Origin: Gordonia polyisoprenivorans
Lineage (GTDB): Bacteria > Actinomycetota > Actinomycetes > Mycobacteriales > Mycobacteriaceae
NCBI RefSeq assembly: GCF_017654315.1
Contig: NZ_CP072203.1
Location: 4,278,001 to 4,342,000, forward strand
Reading direction: 5' to 3'
Length of the DNA: 64,000 bases
Shown here: piece after piece, positions 18,656-27,137 of the stretch
How positions within the stretch are numbered: position 1 is the stretch's first letter
How the letters are laid out: each line of letters opens with the position of its first letter
Notes under the pieces: generated by a model
The model's database searches: none
The model's input: only the letters and a program-made list of their open reading frames with translations
What the model was told of the DNA's origin: nothing
Program-made: the position numbers and the translations under genes

Positions 18656-19401
18656 CCATCTCCACCGCACCGACCACCGGGCGGCGCTTCAGCGAGGACG
18701 AGCTACGCGCGATCGCCGAGCAGGGTGCCGCCGATCTGGGAACCGAGGCCACCCCCGAGGAACTGTTCGCCTGGACCGCCCGGACCTTCGGCGACAACTT
18801 CGTCGTCGCCTCCAACATGCAGGACGCGGCACTGGTCGATCTGGCCGTCAAGCACGTCGACCGTGACCTCCTCGGCGGGGATCCGGTCAAGGTCCTGTTC
18901 CTCGACACCGGCTATCACTTCGCCGAGACGATCGGCACCCGCGACGCCGTGGAACAGGTGTACGGCGTCGACATGATCAATCTGACCCCCGAGCACACCG
19001 TCGCCGAGCAGGACGAACTGTTGGGGCGCAACCTGTTCGCCCGCGATCCCGGCGAATGCTGCCGCCTGCGCAAGGTGGTGCCGCTCAAGTCGGGTCTGCA
19101 CGCCTATGACGCCTGGGTGACCGGCATCCGTCGGGTGGAGGCCCCCACCCGCGCCAATGCGCCGCTGATCTCGTTCGACGAGGGCTTCGGGCTGGTGAAG
19201 ATCAATCCGATCGCCGCATGGTCCGACGAGCAGATGCAGTCCTATATCGACGCTCACGGCGTACTCGTGAATCCTCTTGTCGACGAAGGCTATCCGTCGA
19301 TCGGCTGCGCCCCGTGCACGGCCAAACCCGAACCCGGATCCGATCCGCGCAGCGGCCGCTGGGCCGGCCGCGCCAAGACAGAATGTGGGCTGCACGCATG
19401 A
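18652..19401 (+). CDS. cysH: Adenylyl-sulfate (APS) reductase
   Basis: The 249-residue protein has the PAPS/APS reductase fold. Four Cys ligands mark the iron-sulfur APS-reducing type: Cys136-Cys137 (ECCRLRK) and Cys219-x2-Cys222 (GCAPC). The C-terminal catalytic Cys245 is in ECGLH. It reduces APS to sulfite and AMP, so APS kinase is not needed for assimilation. This agrees with the downstream CysN lacking a CysC domain. The start ATG at 18652 overlaps the sirA stop by four bases and its stop overlaps cysD, so the operon is tightly coupled. Confidence 0.96.
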   Translation: MTISTAPTTGRRFSEDELRAIAEQGAADLGTEATPEELFAWTARTFGDNFVVASNMQDAALVDLAVKHVDRDLLGGDPVKVLFLDTGYHFAETIGTRDAVEQVYGVDMINLTPEHTVAEQDELLGRNLFARDPGECCRLRKVVPLKSGLHAYDAWVTGIRRVEAPTRANAPLISFDEGFGLVKINPIAAWSDEQMQSYIDAHGVLVNPLVDEGYPSIGCAPCTAKPEPGSDPRSGRWAGRAKTECGLHA

Positions 19402-20342
19402 CCATCACCGATCCAGTCGCCAGCGCCGACCGCGAGGTGGACAGCAGCGACGACTTCACCACCCTCGACGCCCTCGAGTCCGAGGCGATCCACATCTTCC
19501 GTGAGGTCGCAGGCGAATTCGAACGTCCGGTGATCTTGTTCTCCGGCGGCAAGGACTCCACCGTTCTGCTGCATGTGGCCCTCAAGGCGTTCTGGCCTGC
19601 GCCGCTTCCGTTCTCGCTGCTGCATGTCGACACCGGGCACAACCTGCCCGAGGTCCTCGAGTTCCGCGACCAGGTGGTGGCCCGCCACGACCTGCGGCTG
19701 CATGTGGCCAAGGTCGAGGACTACCTCGCCGACGGTCGGCTCACCGAGCGTCCCGACGGGGTGCGCAACCCGCTGCAGACGATCCCGCTGCTCGACGCGA
19801 TCACCGAGAACCGCTTCGACGCGGTGTTCGGCGGCGGGCGCCGGGACGAGGAACGTTCACGCGCCAAGGAGCGGATCTTCTCGCTGCGCAACGCCTTCGG
19901 CCAGTGGGATCCCAAACGTCAGCGCCCGGAGCTGTGGAACCTGTACAACGGTCGCCACGCCCCCGGCGAGCACGTCCGGGTGTTCCCCCTGTCGAACTGG
20001 ACCGAGCTCGACGTGTGGCGCTACATCGCCCGCGAGCAGGTGCTGCTGCCGTCGATCTACTACGCCCACGAGCGCGACGTGTTCGAGCGCGACGGCATGT
20101 GGATGACCCCCGGCGTCTGGGGTGGGCCGCGCGACGGCGAAGAGCTCCAACGTCTTTCGGTCCGTTACCGCACCGTCGGCGACGGTTCGTCGACCGGTGC
20201 GGTGCTGTCCGAGGCCGCCGACAACGAGGCCGTCCTGGCCGAGGTCGCCGCATCGCGACTCACCGAGCGTGGTGCCACCCGCGGTGACGACCGCGTGTCG
20301 GAGGCGGCCATGGAAGACCGTAAACGCGAAGGATACTTCTGA
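19398..20342 (+). CDS. cysD: Sulfate adenylyltransferase subunit CysD
   Basis: The 314-residue protein has the PP-loop SGGKDST at 49-55, HVDTGHNLPEVLEFRD and the family segments GGGRRDEERSRAKER and FPLSNWTELDVWRYI. CysD forms the heterodimeric ATP sulfurylase with the GTPase CysN and makes APS from sulfate and ATP. The C-terminus MEDRKREGYF is typical. The ATG at 19398 overlaps the cysH stop by four bases. The stop TGA shares a base with the cysN ATG. Nothing is unusual in length or motifs. Confidence 0.97.
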   Translation: MTITDPVASADREVDSSDDFTTLDALESEAIHIFREVAGEFERPVILFSGGKDSTVLLHVALKAFWPAPLPFSLLHVDTGHNLPEVLEFRDQVVARHDLRLHVAKVEDYLADGRLTERPDGVRNPLQTIPLLDAITENRFDAVFGGGRRDEERSRAKERIFSLRNAFGQWDPKRQRPELWNLYNGRHAPGEHVRVFPLSNWTELDVWRYIAREQVLLPSIYYAHERDVFERDGMWMTPGVWGGPRDGEELQRLSVRYRTVGDGSSTGAVLSEAADNEAVLAEVAASRLTERGATRGDDRVSEAAMEDRKREGYF

Positions 20343-21706
20343 TGGCCAACAACACTCTCGGACACGTCCCCGACCTGCTGCGCATCGCGACCGCCGGTAG
20401 CGTCGACGACGGCAAGTCGACCCTGGTCGGCCGGTTGCTCTATGACACCAAATCGGTGCTCGCCGACCAGATCGACGCGGTCACCCGCGCCTCGGTCGAT
20501 CGCGGACTGGCCGGGCCGGACCTGTCGCTACTCGTCGACGGCCTGCGCGCCGAGCGCGAGCAGGGCATCACCATCGACGTCGCCTACCGCTACTTCGCCA
20601 CGCCCGCACGCTCATTCGTGCTCGCCGACACCCCCGGCCACGTGCAGTACACGCGCAACACCGTGTCGGGTGCCTCCACCGCGCAGCTGGTGATGCTGCT
20701 CGTCGACGCCCGCAACGGCGTGGTCTCCCAGACCCGTCGGCACGCGGCGGTGATGGCCCTGCTCGGTGTTCCGCAGCTGGTGCTCGCGGTGAACAAGATC
20801 GACCTCGTCGAGGATGCGGCCACCGTGTTCGCCGAGATCTCCGACGAATTCCGCTCCCTGACGCGCACCCTGGGCTGGTCCGACGAGCAGGTCACCGCGA
20901 TCCCGGTGTCGGCGCTGCACGGCGACAACATCGCCACCCGGTCGCAGAACACGCCGTTCTACGACGGCCCGACGCTCATCGAGCATCTCGAGACGGTCCC
21001 GAACGGGACCGACGCCGGGAGCGCAGCGAGCGGGTCGAATGTCACCGACGCAGCGAGCGGTTCGGATCGGTCGGAGGTGGGGCTGCGGTTCCCGGTGCAG
21101 TACGTGATCCGGCCGCGCACACCGGAATACCCGGATTACCGCGGGTATGCCGGGCAGATCGCCGCCGGGCGGGTCTCCGTCGGTGACGAGGTCGTCGTGT
21201 CTCCGTCCGGGGTCCGCACGACCGTCACCCAGATCGACACCGCGGACGGTCAATTGGCGACCGCGCACACCGGTCGCAGTGTCACCCTTCTGCTCGCCGA
21301 CGACGTCGACATCTCCCGTGGTGACCTCATCGCCTCGGCCGTCGATGCGCCGGAGCCGATCCAGCAGTTCTCCGCGACGGTGTGCTGGCTGGCCGACAAG
21401 CCTCTGCGCCCGGGTGCCCGTCTGCTGCTCAAGCACGGCACCAAGACCACCCAGGCCATCGTCGGCACCCTCGACGTGCTGTTCGACGAGCAGAACCTGG
21501 CGTTGACCGATGCACCGGACTCGTTGGAGCTCAATCACATCGGCCGCATCACCGTGCAGACCGCCGAGCCGATTCCGGCCGACGACTATCAGGTGAACCG
21601 GGAGTCGGGCAGCTTCTTGCTGATCGACCCGCAGGGCGGCAACACGCTGGCTGCCGGGCTGGTCGGTGACGCCCTGGGGTCCCTGCACCTCCAAGAGTTG
21701 GTGTGA
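20342..21706 (+). CDS. cysN: Sulfate adenylyltransferase subunit CysN (GTPase, no APS-kinase domain)
   Basis: The 454-residue protein is an EF-Tu-like GTPase with P-loop GSVDDGKST at residues 19-27, DTPGH and NKID, followed by two beta-barrel domains. GTP hydrolysis drives APS synthesis with CysD. The mycobacterial orthologue is fused to an APS kinase (CysNC), but this protein ends at the barrel domain. No cysC lies in the window. A short Ser/Gly/Ala-rich stretch (about residues 220-240, TDAGSAASGSN) is an insertion between the GTPase and barrel domains. Its stop overlaps the GTG start of the next gene. Confidence 0.96.
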   Translation: MANNTLGHVPDLLRIATAGSVDDGKSTLVGRLLYDTKSVLADQIDAVTRASVDRGLAGPDLSLLVDGLRAEREQGITIDVAYRYFATPARSFVLADTPGHVQYTRNTVSGASTAQLVMLLVDARNGVVSQTRRHAAVMALLGVPQLVLAVNKIDLVEDAATVFAEISDEFRSLTRTLGWSDEQVTAIPVSALHGDNIATRSQNTPFYDGPTLIEHLETVPNGTDAGSAASGSNVTDAASGSDRSEVGLRFPVQYVIRPRTPEYPDYRGYAGQIAAGRVSVGDEVVVSPSGVRTTVTQIDTADGQLATAHTGRSVTLLLADDVDISRGDLIASAVDAPEPIQQFSATVCWLADKPLRPGARLLLKHGTKTTQAIVGTLDVLFDEQNLALTDAPDSLELNHIGRITVQTAEPIPADDYQVNRESGSFLLIDPQGGNTLAAGLVGDALGSLHLQELV

Positions 21707-22443
21707 GCGCGAGTCTTCTGCTCGTCGCGCACGGCAGCCGGGACCCCCGGTTCGCCGACACGGCCCGCCGTGTGCGGCACGCCGTCGCCCGTCGTCTCCC
21801 GGGTACGGAGGTGCGCCTGTCGTTCCTCGATCTCGACGAGCCGCTGGTCGCCGACGAGCTGGCGGAACTGCGTGGGCGGGTGGTCGTGGTGCCGCTGTTG
21901 CTGGCTCCCGGCTATCACAGCGACATCGATCTGCCCGAGATCGTTGCCGCGACACGGGCGCCCGGCGATGTGGTGATCACCAGTGTGATCGGCACGACCT
22001 CATTGTCGGCGGCGTTGGCCGATCGTCTCGAGCAGGCCGGACTCGCCGACTCCGACGGTCTGCTGGTCACGGCCGTCGGTTCGACGAATCCCGCTGCCGC
22101 GCTGGTGGTCCGGCGACGTGCCGTCGAGCTGTCGACCCGGCTGCACCGCCCGGTCGATGTGGTCTTCGCGACCCGGCTCGGTACCGGTGAGATCGCCCTG
22201 CGCACCGCGATCCGGCGCCTGCGTACCGCCGGGGCCGAGCGCATCGCCCTCAGCCCCTACTTCTTGTCCGCGGGCCTGTTGACCGAGCGCGTCGAGACCG
22301 CACTGGACCGGCTCGCCCCGGGCGCGCTGGTCGCCGGTCCGCTCGGCGCCCATCCGGATGTGATCGAGGCGATCGCCGACCGTTATACGACGGCGGTGGC
22401 GGGCTCCCCTCTCGACGGTCTGACCGCCGATCACTCACGATGA
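21703..22443 (+). CDS. Sirohydrochlorin chelatase-family protein (CbiX/SirB type)
   Basis: The 246-residue protein has two CbiX-like repeats. Each starts with a strand-His-Gly type motif: LLLVAHGSRDPRF in the first half and the more degenerate VDVVFATRLGTGE in the second. VPLLLAPGYHSDIDLPE and ALSPYFLSAGLL carry the metal-binding region. Such chelatases insert Fe or Co into sirohydrochlorin. At the end of an operon whose first gene needs siroheme, iron insertion for SirA is the natural role (inference). It corresponds to the gene that follows cysH in mycobacteria. The GTG start at 21703 overlaps the cysN stop (GTGA). Confidence 0.88.
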   Translation: MSASLLLVAHGSRDPRFADTARRVRHAVARRLPGTEVRLSFLDLDEPLVADELAELRGRVVVVPLLLAPGYHSDIDLPEIVAATRAPGDVVITSVIGTTSLSAALADRLEQAGLADSDGLLVTAVGSTNPAAALVVRRRAVELSTRLHRPVDVVFATRLGTGEIALRTAIRRLRTAGAERIALSPYFLSAGLLTERVETALDRLAPGALVAGPLGAHPDVIEAIADRYTTAVAGSPLDGLTADHSR

Positions 22444-22448
22444 CGGTC

Positions 22449-22497
22449 CGGTCCCGGAACCCGCTCGACTCCGGAAACCCGCTCCGCCCCGGGACCG
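22449..22497. terminator. Hairpin between the convergent sulfur operons
   Basis: CGGTCCCGG at 22449-22457 pairs perfectly with CCGGGACCG at 22489-22497 across a 31-base loop, which itself contains the direct repeat AACCCGCTC. The structure fills the 55-base gap between the chelatase stop and the cysA stop. It is placed to terminate both converging operons. There is no T-tract, so an intrinsic mechanism is uncertain. Confidence 0.45.
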
Positions 22498-22498
22498 C

Positions 22499-23494
22499 TC
22501 AGCTCTCCGAGAGCGCCGCGACCTTGGTGGCCCGCGCGTAGACGGTCTCGCCGGCCACCAGATTCAGAGCGTTCTGATCGCCACGGGTGATCTGCGCGGC
22601 GAACTCCTCACCCGAGGCCACCGCCACGAGTTCCACGCGGGTTTCGAATCCCAGATTCACCACCCGCTTCACCGTCGCCTTGAGGACCCCGGTGTCCAGG
22701 GTCGGGTCCGCAGACGGCCACGCCATCTCCGGGGTGCGCCCGATCCGGATGTCGTGCGGGCGTACCAGTTCGCCGTTGAGTCGCACGGTCGAACCGAGGA
22801 ACGATGCGACGAACGGGTTGACCGGTCGGTCGTAGAGATCATCGGGCGCACCGACCTGTTCGATGCGGCCCTTGTTGAGCACGGCGATCCGGTCGGAGAC
22901 GTCGAGCGCCTCCTGCTGGTCGTGGGTCACCAGCACCGTGGTCACGTGGACCTCTTCGTGCAGACGGCGCAACCACTTTCGCAGGTCTTCGCGCACCTTG
23001 GCGTCGAGTGCGCCGAACGGCTCGTCGAGGAGCAGCACCTTGGGATCGACGGCCAGGGCGCGGGCCAGTGCCATGCGCTGGCGCTGGCCGCCGGACAACT
23101 GCGCGGGAAAGCGCCGCTGGAACACGGTGAGCCCGACGACCTCGAGCAACTCGTCGACCTTGGCGTCCACCTCGGCCTTGGGCTTCTTGCGGATCTTCAG
23201 CCCGAAGGCGATGTTGTCGCGCACGGTGAGGTGTTTGAAGGCCGCGTAGTGCTGGAACACGAATCCGATGTCACGCTTCTGCGGTGACTTCTTGGACACG
23301 TCGTTGCCGTTGATAATCACGGTGCCCGAGTCGAGGGTGTCCAGGCCCGCGATCGCGCGCAGCAGTGTCGATTTGCCCGACCCCGACGGGCCGAGCAGCG
23401 AGGTCAACTGACCGTCGGGGATGTCGATCGAGACGTCGTCGAGAGCCGCGAAGTCGCCGTAGCGCTTGTTCGCTCCAATCACCGAGATGGACAT
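22499..23494 (-). CDS. cysA: Sulfate/thiosulfate ABC transporter ATPase CysA
   Basis: The 331-residue ATPase has Walker [11 protein letters not shown]-loop FVFQHYAAF, signature [15 protein letters not shown], Walker [12 protein letters not shown] and switch His in [12 protein letters not shown]-terminal TOBE-like regulatory domain follows. The ATG at 23494 ([13 protein letters not shown]) is one base after the cysW stop. The in-frame extension to 23566 overlaps cysW and was rejected. CysA drives uptake of sulfate through the CysT-CysW channel with the lipoprotein Sbp. It is the last gene of the sbp-cysT-cysW-cysA operon. Confidence 0.97.
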   Translation of the reverse strand: MSISVIGANKRYGDFAALDDVSIDIPDGQLTSLLGPSGSGKSTLLRAIAGLDTLDSGTVIINGNDVSKKSPQKRDIGFVFQHYAAFKHLTVRDNIAFGLKIRKKPKAEVDAKVDELLEVVGLTVFQRRFPAQLSGGQRQRMALARALAVDPKVLLLDEPFGALDAKVREDLRKWLRRLHEEVHVTTVLVTHDQQEALDVSDRIAVLNKGRIEQVGAPDDLYDRPVNPFVASFLGSTVRLNGELVRPHDIRIGRTPEMAWPSADPTLDTGVLKATVKRVVNLGFETRVELVAVASGEEFAAQITRGDQNALNLVAGETVYARATKVAALSES

Positions 23495-23495
23495 G

Positions 23496-24491
23496 TCACA
23501 CGCCTTTCTCACGGGCAGAGGCATTTCGGGGGGCCGAACCGTGTGGCGCGGCGTCGTGGTGGACATGCTCGGTGACCACCTGATGGGCGTCGATCGACTC
23601 CGGGCCGTGCGGCACGGTCAGCTGGGTCTCGACAACCGTGTCCGGCGAGGCCGGGCCGCCGGCACCGGTGCCACTGGCGTCGGCGACACGGGATTTCGCC
23701 CGGCGCTCGATCAGCGACATCAGCACCAGCACCACGATCGCGACGAACATCAACAGCGTGGCCGCCGCGTACGCGCCGAACTCGTTGTAGTCATCGGTGT
23801 AGCGCGAGTTGACCAACAGCGTCAGCGTCTGGGAGATACCCGGATAGTTCGACGACACCATGGTCACGGCGCCGTACTCGCCGAGCGCGCGGGCCACCGT
23901 GAGCACCACACCGTAGGTCAGGCCCCACCGGATGGCGGGCAGGGTGATCCGCCAGAACACCTGCCACGCATTGGCTCCCAGGGTGGCCGCGGCCTCTTCC
24001 TGCTCGGTACCGATCTCCCGCAGCACCGGCTCGACCTCGCGCGCGACGAACGGCAGCGTGACGAACAGGGTGGCCAGCACCAATCCCGGGAAACCGAAGA
24101 TCACCCGGAAGCCGAGACTCTCGACTCCGCCGAACCACCCGCCGTACCCCCACAACAGGATCAGTGCGACGCCGGCGACGACCGGGGACACCGCGAACGG
24201 TAGATCCACCACGGCCTGCAGGACGCCCTTGCCCGGGAATCGCCCGCGCGCCAACGCAAGTGCGGTGAGCACACCGAAGACCACGTTCAGCGGCACGACG
24301 ATCACCACGATCAGCAGGCTCAGCTGCAACGCCGAGATCGCCGCCGGTGTGGTGATCCATTCCCAGAACTGCACGATGCCGTGTTCGAAGGAGCGATAGA
24401 AGATGGTGCCGACCGGCACGATCAACAGGATGAACAGATAGATCAGCGCGATCGCGCGCAGCCCGTATCGGGTCAGGGGTGACACTTTCAT
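23496..24491 (-). CDS. cysW: Sulfate ABC transporter permease CysW
   Basis: The 331-residue protein has six predicted membrane helices beginning with [18 protein letters not shown]. The coupling-loop motif is [18 protein letters not shown]. The C-terminal 50 residues after the last helix are hydrophilic and longer than in enteric CysW. It forms the channel with CysT. The ATG at 24491 overlaps the cysT stop by four bases. The companion ATPase starts one base after its stop. The family match is clear from the CysT/CysW-specific helices and the gene order. Confidence 0.95.
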   Translation of the reverse strand: MKVSPLTRYGLRAIALIYLFILLIVPVGTIFYRSFEHGIVQFWEWITTPAAISALQLSLLIVVIVVPLNVVFGVLTALALARGRFPGKGVLQAVVDLPFAVSPVVAGVALILLWGYGGWFGGVESLGFRVIFGFPGLVLATLFVTLPFVAREVEPVLREIGTEQEEAAATLGANAWQVFWRITLPAIRWGLTYGVVLTVARALGEYGAVTMVSSNYPGISQTLTLLVNSRYTDDYNEFGAYAAATLLMFVAIVVLVLMSLIERRAKSRVADASGTGAGGPASPDTVVETQLTVPHGPESIDAHQVVTEHVHHDAAPHGSAPRNASAREKGV

Positions 24492-25372
24492 CGGTCGGCG
24501 TCCTCCCGGGTGGACTGCCGCCGGCCCGCGATGCGCAGGATCAGCAGTGTCACGAAGGCGATGAGCAACAGCACCACCGAGATCGCCGCGGCGCTGACCG
24601 GCGAATCGATCTCGATCTGTTGCTGGATGTACTGCGAGGCGACCTGGGTGTCGCCGGGGATGTTGCCGCCGATGAGGACCACCGAACCGAATTCCCCGAT
24701 CGCGCGGGTGAAGGCCAGCCCCGCCCCGGTCAGGATCGACGGCAGCAGTGCCGGCAGCACGATCTTGCGGAACGTCGTCCAGTTGCGCGCACCGAGAACC
24801 GCGGCGGCCTCCTCGACGTCGACGTCGAGTTCGAGCAGCACCGGCTGTACCTGTCGCACGACGAACGGCAGTGTGACGAACGTCAGGGCGATCACCAGCG
24901 CCGGTTTGGTGGCGTTGAGCTGGATGTCGATCGGACTGTTGGGGCCGTAGAGCGACAGCAGCACCAGGCTGGCCACGATGGTCGGCAGGGCGAACGGCAG
25001 ATCGATGATCGCGTTGACGAATCCCTTGCCGGGGAACTCATCCCGGACCAACACCCAGGCGATGATGGTCCCGAAGACGACGTTGATCAGCGCCGCGAAC
25101 ACCGAGACGAGCACGGTGATCCACAGGGCGTCGAGTGCGGCGGGCGCGGTGACCGCATCCCAGAACCCGCTCCAGCCGTCGTCGAAGGACTGCACGGTGA
25201 TCGCCGCCAGCGGCAGCAGCACGATGACACTGAGCCACAGCCAGGCCAGCCCCACGGTGGCCGGGCTGACCCCGGTGAACGTGCGTGCCCGCCCCAGGAA
25301 TCCGCCGGGCGGCGCGGCGCCGGGCGGCGGCGCGTCCGCTCCGGGTTCGGTCGTCGAGACGTTCGAGGTCAC
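24488..25372 (-). CDS. cysT: Sulfate ABC transporter permease CysT (CysU)
   Basis: The 294-residue permease starts at the GTG at 25372, which overlaps the sbp stop (GTGA). A Pro/Ala-rich stretch of about 20 residues precedes the first helix (VGLAWLWLSVIVLLPLAAI). Five more helices and the coupling loop EEAAAVLGARNWTTFRKIV follow. FTRAIGEFGSVVLIGGNIP is the signature of sulfate permeases. The longer frame to 25522 lies inside sbp and was rejected. It forms the heterodimeric pore with CysW. Confidence 0.95.
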   Translation of the reverse strand: MTSNVSTTEPGADAPPPGAAPPGGFLGRARTFTGVSPATVGLAWLWLSVIVLLPLAAITVQSFDDGWSGFWDAVTAPAALDALWITVLVSVFAALINVVFGTIIAWVLVRDEFPGKGFVNAIIDLPFALPTIVASLVLLSLYGPNSPIDIQLNATKPALVIALTFVTLPFVVRQVQPVLLELDVDVEEAAAVLGARNWTTFRKIVLPALLPSILTGAGLAFTRAIGEFGSVVLIGGNIPGDTQVASQYIQQQIEIDSPVSAAAISVVLLLIAFVTLLILRIAGRRQSTREDADR

Positions 25373-26514
25373 TGTCTGCCCCCTGCGTCGTAGATCTTGG
25401 TGATCGCCCCACTGGTCCCGAAGAGCGCCGAGTCGACGGCCTTCCACCCGGTGAGGTCCACGCCGTCGTTCTTCGCGGCGGTCCCGGCACCGAGAACCTT
25501 GCCCAGTTCTTTGATCGTCCACAGCTTCTCGATGGCTCCCGGGAACAGGTCGCGGGTCTGCTCGGCGATCGCGGGCGCGACCGGCCGGAAGCCCTGTTGA
25601 GCCCAGATCCGTTGTGCCTCATCGGTGAACAGGAATCCGACGAATGCGCGGGCGCCGGCGAGGTCGGAGGTCGTATTGACGATCGCGACCGGGTTCTCGA
25701 TCTTGAACGTCTGCGGCGGAATGAGGTACTCGACCTGGTTGCGTGGACTCGCGGTGGCGTTGGCCCGGTCGAGCATGATCGCCTCGTTCTCGTAGCTGAT
25801 CAGCACATCACCCTGCCCCTGCTCGAAGGCCGTGGTGGCCTCGCGACCCGATTTGGGGACCACGCGCACATGGTCACGGACGAGCTGGGCGACGTAGTCG
25901 AGGCCGGCCTGGGAGTTGCGGCCACCGTCGCTCATCGCCGCGTACGGCGCGAGCAGATTCCATTTGGCCGATCCCGAGCTACCGGGGTTCGGGGTCACCA
26001 CCTGCACGCCGGGCTTGAGCAGGTCGTTCCAGTTGTGGATGTTCTTCGGGTTGCCCTTGCGCACCACGAGCGCCACCACCGACCCGAAGGGGGTGCTGTT
26101 GTACGGGAATTGGGTCTTCCAGTCCTTGTCCACCAGACCGGCCTTGACCAGCCGGGTGATGTCGGGCTCGACGGAGAGGTTCACGACGTCGGCGGGCACG
26201 CGGCGCGCGACCTTGCGGGACTGGTCCCCGGAGGCGCCGTAGGAGGCCGAGAAGCCGATGTCGGCGCCTGCGGGGGTCGCGCGGAAGGCCGGGATGATGT
26301 GGTCGAACCCCGATTTCGGCGTTGCGTACGCCACAAGGTCGAGGTGCCGGCTGCCGCTGGAGATGTCGACACCGTCGGGTTCGTCGGTGGAACCGCCGGC
26401 GCACCCGGAGATCAGGACCATCGCGAGCGCCAGCAGACACACCAGCACCGGTGCGCTGCGTCGCGTGAGGGCGGCAGCACTGCTGGGCACGCGAGTCCCA
26501 GGCACGTTACTCAC
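25369..26514 (-). CDS. sbp: Sulfate-binding lipoprotein of the CysTWA importer
   Basis: The product of about 381 residues has a signal peptide ending in the lipobox LISGC (diacylglyceryl-Cys). The Sbp/SubI fold segments follow: LVAYATPKSGFDHIIPAF, NLSVEPDITRLV and VTPNPGSSGSAKWN. It captures sulfate outside the membrane for CysT/CysW. Two GTG starts are possible. The one at 26514 lies eight bases after GGAGGA; that at 26520 is only two bases away, so 26514 is preferred. The 26514 GTG also overlaps the stop of a short upstream ORF (GTGA), which suggests translational coupling. Confidence 0.93.
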   Translation of the reverse strand: MSNVPGTRVPSSAAALTRRSAPVLVCLLALAMVLISGCAGGSTDEPDGVDISSGSRHLDLVAYATPKSGFDHIIPAFRATPAGADIGFSASYGASGDQSRKVARRVPADVVNLSVEPDITRLVKAGLVDKDWKTQFPYNSTPFGSVVALVVRKGNPKNIHNWNDLLKPGVQVVTPNPGSSGSAKWNLLAPYAAMSDGGRNSQAGLDYVAQLVRDHVRVVPKSGREATTAFEQGQGDVLISYENEAIMLDRANATASPRNQVEYLIPPQTFKIENPVAIVNTTSDLAGARAFVGFLFTDEAQRIWAQQGFRPVAPAIAEQTRDLFPGAIEKLWTIKELGKVLGAGTAAKNDGVDLTGWKAVDSALFGTSGAITKIYDAGGRQ

Positions 26515-26654
26515 TGACACGTTCCTCCGTGACTGAGGTCGCCATGACTGGACATGACGGACTGGACATGACGGGCTGGGGCATGAATCGCGCTCGCCGG
26601 GCAGCGAAGACGCACCACATCGGTGGGTCTGTACCGTCCGGCGGACCGACTCAC
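26511..26654 (-). other. Possible upstream ORF coupled to sbp
   Basis: A 47-codon frame from GTG 26654 ends in TGA at 26513-26511, inside the GTG start of sbp (26514). It contains Cys codons at positions 18 (VVRLRCPASA) and 46 (second last). The overlap could couple sbp translation to the uORF, and the Cys codons near the end could read cysteine supply, as in leader peptides of other sulfur genes. It does not carry the RRHVDL signature of the sirA leader. The evidence is positional only, and a chance frame is quite possible at this GC content. Confidence 0.3.
26546..26573. repeat. Perfect 14-bp tandem duplication in the sbp leader
   Basis: GACTGGACATGACG occurs twice head to tail (26546-26559 and 26560-26573), 32 bases upstream of the sbp start. 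The same TGGACATGAC core partly recurs in the flanking CCATGACTGG. It lies in the untranslated leader or within the candidate uORF. It could be a regulator-binding duplication or a simple slippage product. Confidence 0.8.
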
Positions 26655-26721
26655 GCTAGCAACGCCGACACGGGCGGGCCGCACGTCACACACCGCCTCT
26701 TTACACCGTCGGGCGACGATG

Positions 26722-26799
26722 CTATCGAGTCAGGAGCCAGGCCAGCAGGACCAGAACGATGAGCGCGAGCAACGCCCAGGTCACACGTGAACGAATCAC
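26722..26799 (-). CDS. Putative 25-residue single-helix membrane peptide
   Basis: The frame runs from GTG 26799 to TAG 26722-26724 and encodes MIRSRVTWALLALIVLVLLAW plus LLTR. This is a positively charged end followed by one 18-residue hydrophobic helix and a terminal Arg. AGGAAGGG lies ten bases upstream, inside the end of the 66-residue membrane gene; the two frames are three bases apart. The strong ribosome-binding site, the coupling and the clean membrane topology argue that it is real. No family was recognised. It precedes the sbp leader by about 70 bases. Confidence 0.5.
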   Translation of the reverse strand: MIRSRVTWALLALIVLVLLAWLLTR

Positions 26800-26802
26800 C
26801 GA

Positions 26803-27003
26803 CTACAAACCCTTCCTGTCGTCATCGGCGAACCGACGACGATCGATCACCGACATCACGGCGTTTACCAGTGCGTTCAACGCGATGGCCACGACGATCG
26901 CGCATGGCACCAACACCACGAGGGTGACCAGGAGCTGCGGAACGAAGGCCAGGCCGGTCAGCCATTCCTCCACCCCGTCCCACCAGGCGAGTAGCCCCTT
27001 CAC
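26803..27003 (-). CDS. Small conserved membrane protein (66 aa)
   Basis: The sequence opens MKGLLAWWDGVEEWLTGL. An amphipathic start is followed by one long hydrophobic segment (VPQLLVTLVVLVPCAIVVAIAL) and a charged tail, RRRFADDDRKGL. The GTG at 27003 has AGGTGA six bases upstream. Similar small proteins with a WDGVExWLTGLPF opening lie next to the sulfate importer in mycobacteria (Rv2401A position), so the gene is probably conserved. A link to sulfate uptake is only positional. Confidence 0.72.
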   Translation of the reverse strand: MKGLLAWWDGVEEWLTGLAFVPQLLVTLVVLVPCAIVVAIALNALVNAVMSVIDRRRFADDDRKGL

Positions 27004-27137
27004 CAGTGATCACCTCATCCGCCGCCGGTCGTCCCGGGGTTTTGATCAGCGTGATTCGAACTCTCGGATCGTGCGATCCGGACTCGCTCGGCGCCGGCCC
27101 CGGGCCGGACGCCATCATATGCCCCGACCCGACCCAC

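Noticed and set aside
16838..18670. A 610-codon minus-strand frame opposite sirA
   Set aside because: It is the antisense shadow of a gene with siroheme and iron-sulfur motifs, and it is low in complexity (Asp/Val/Leu-rich).
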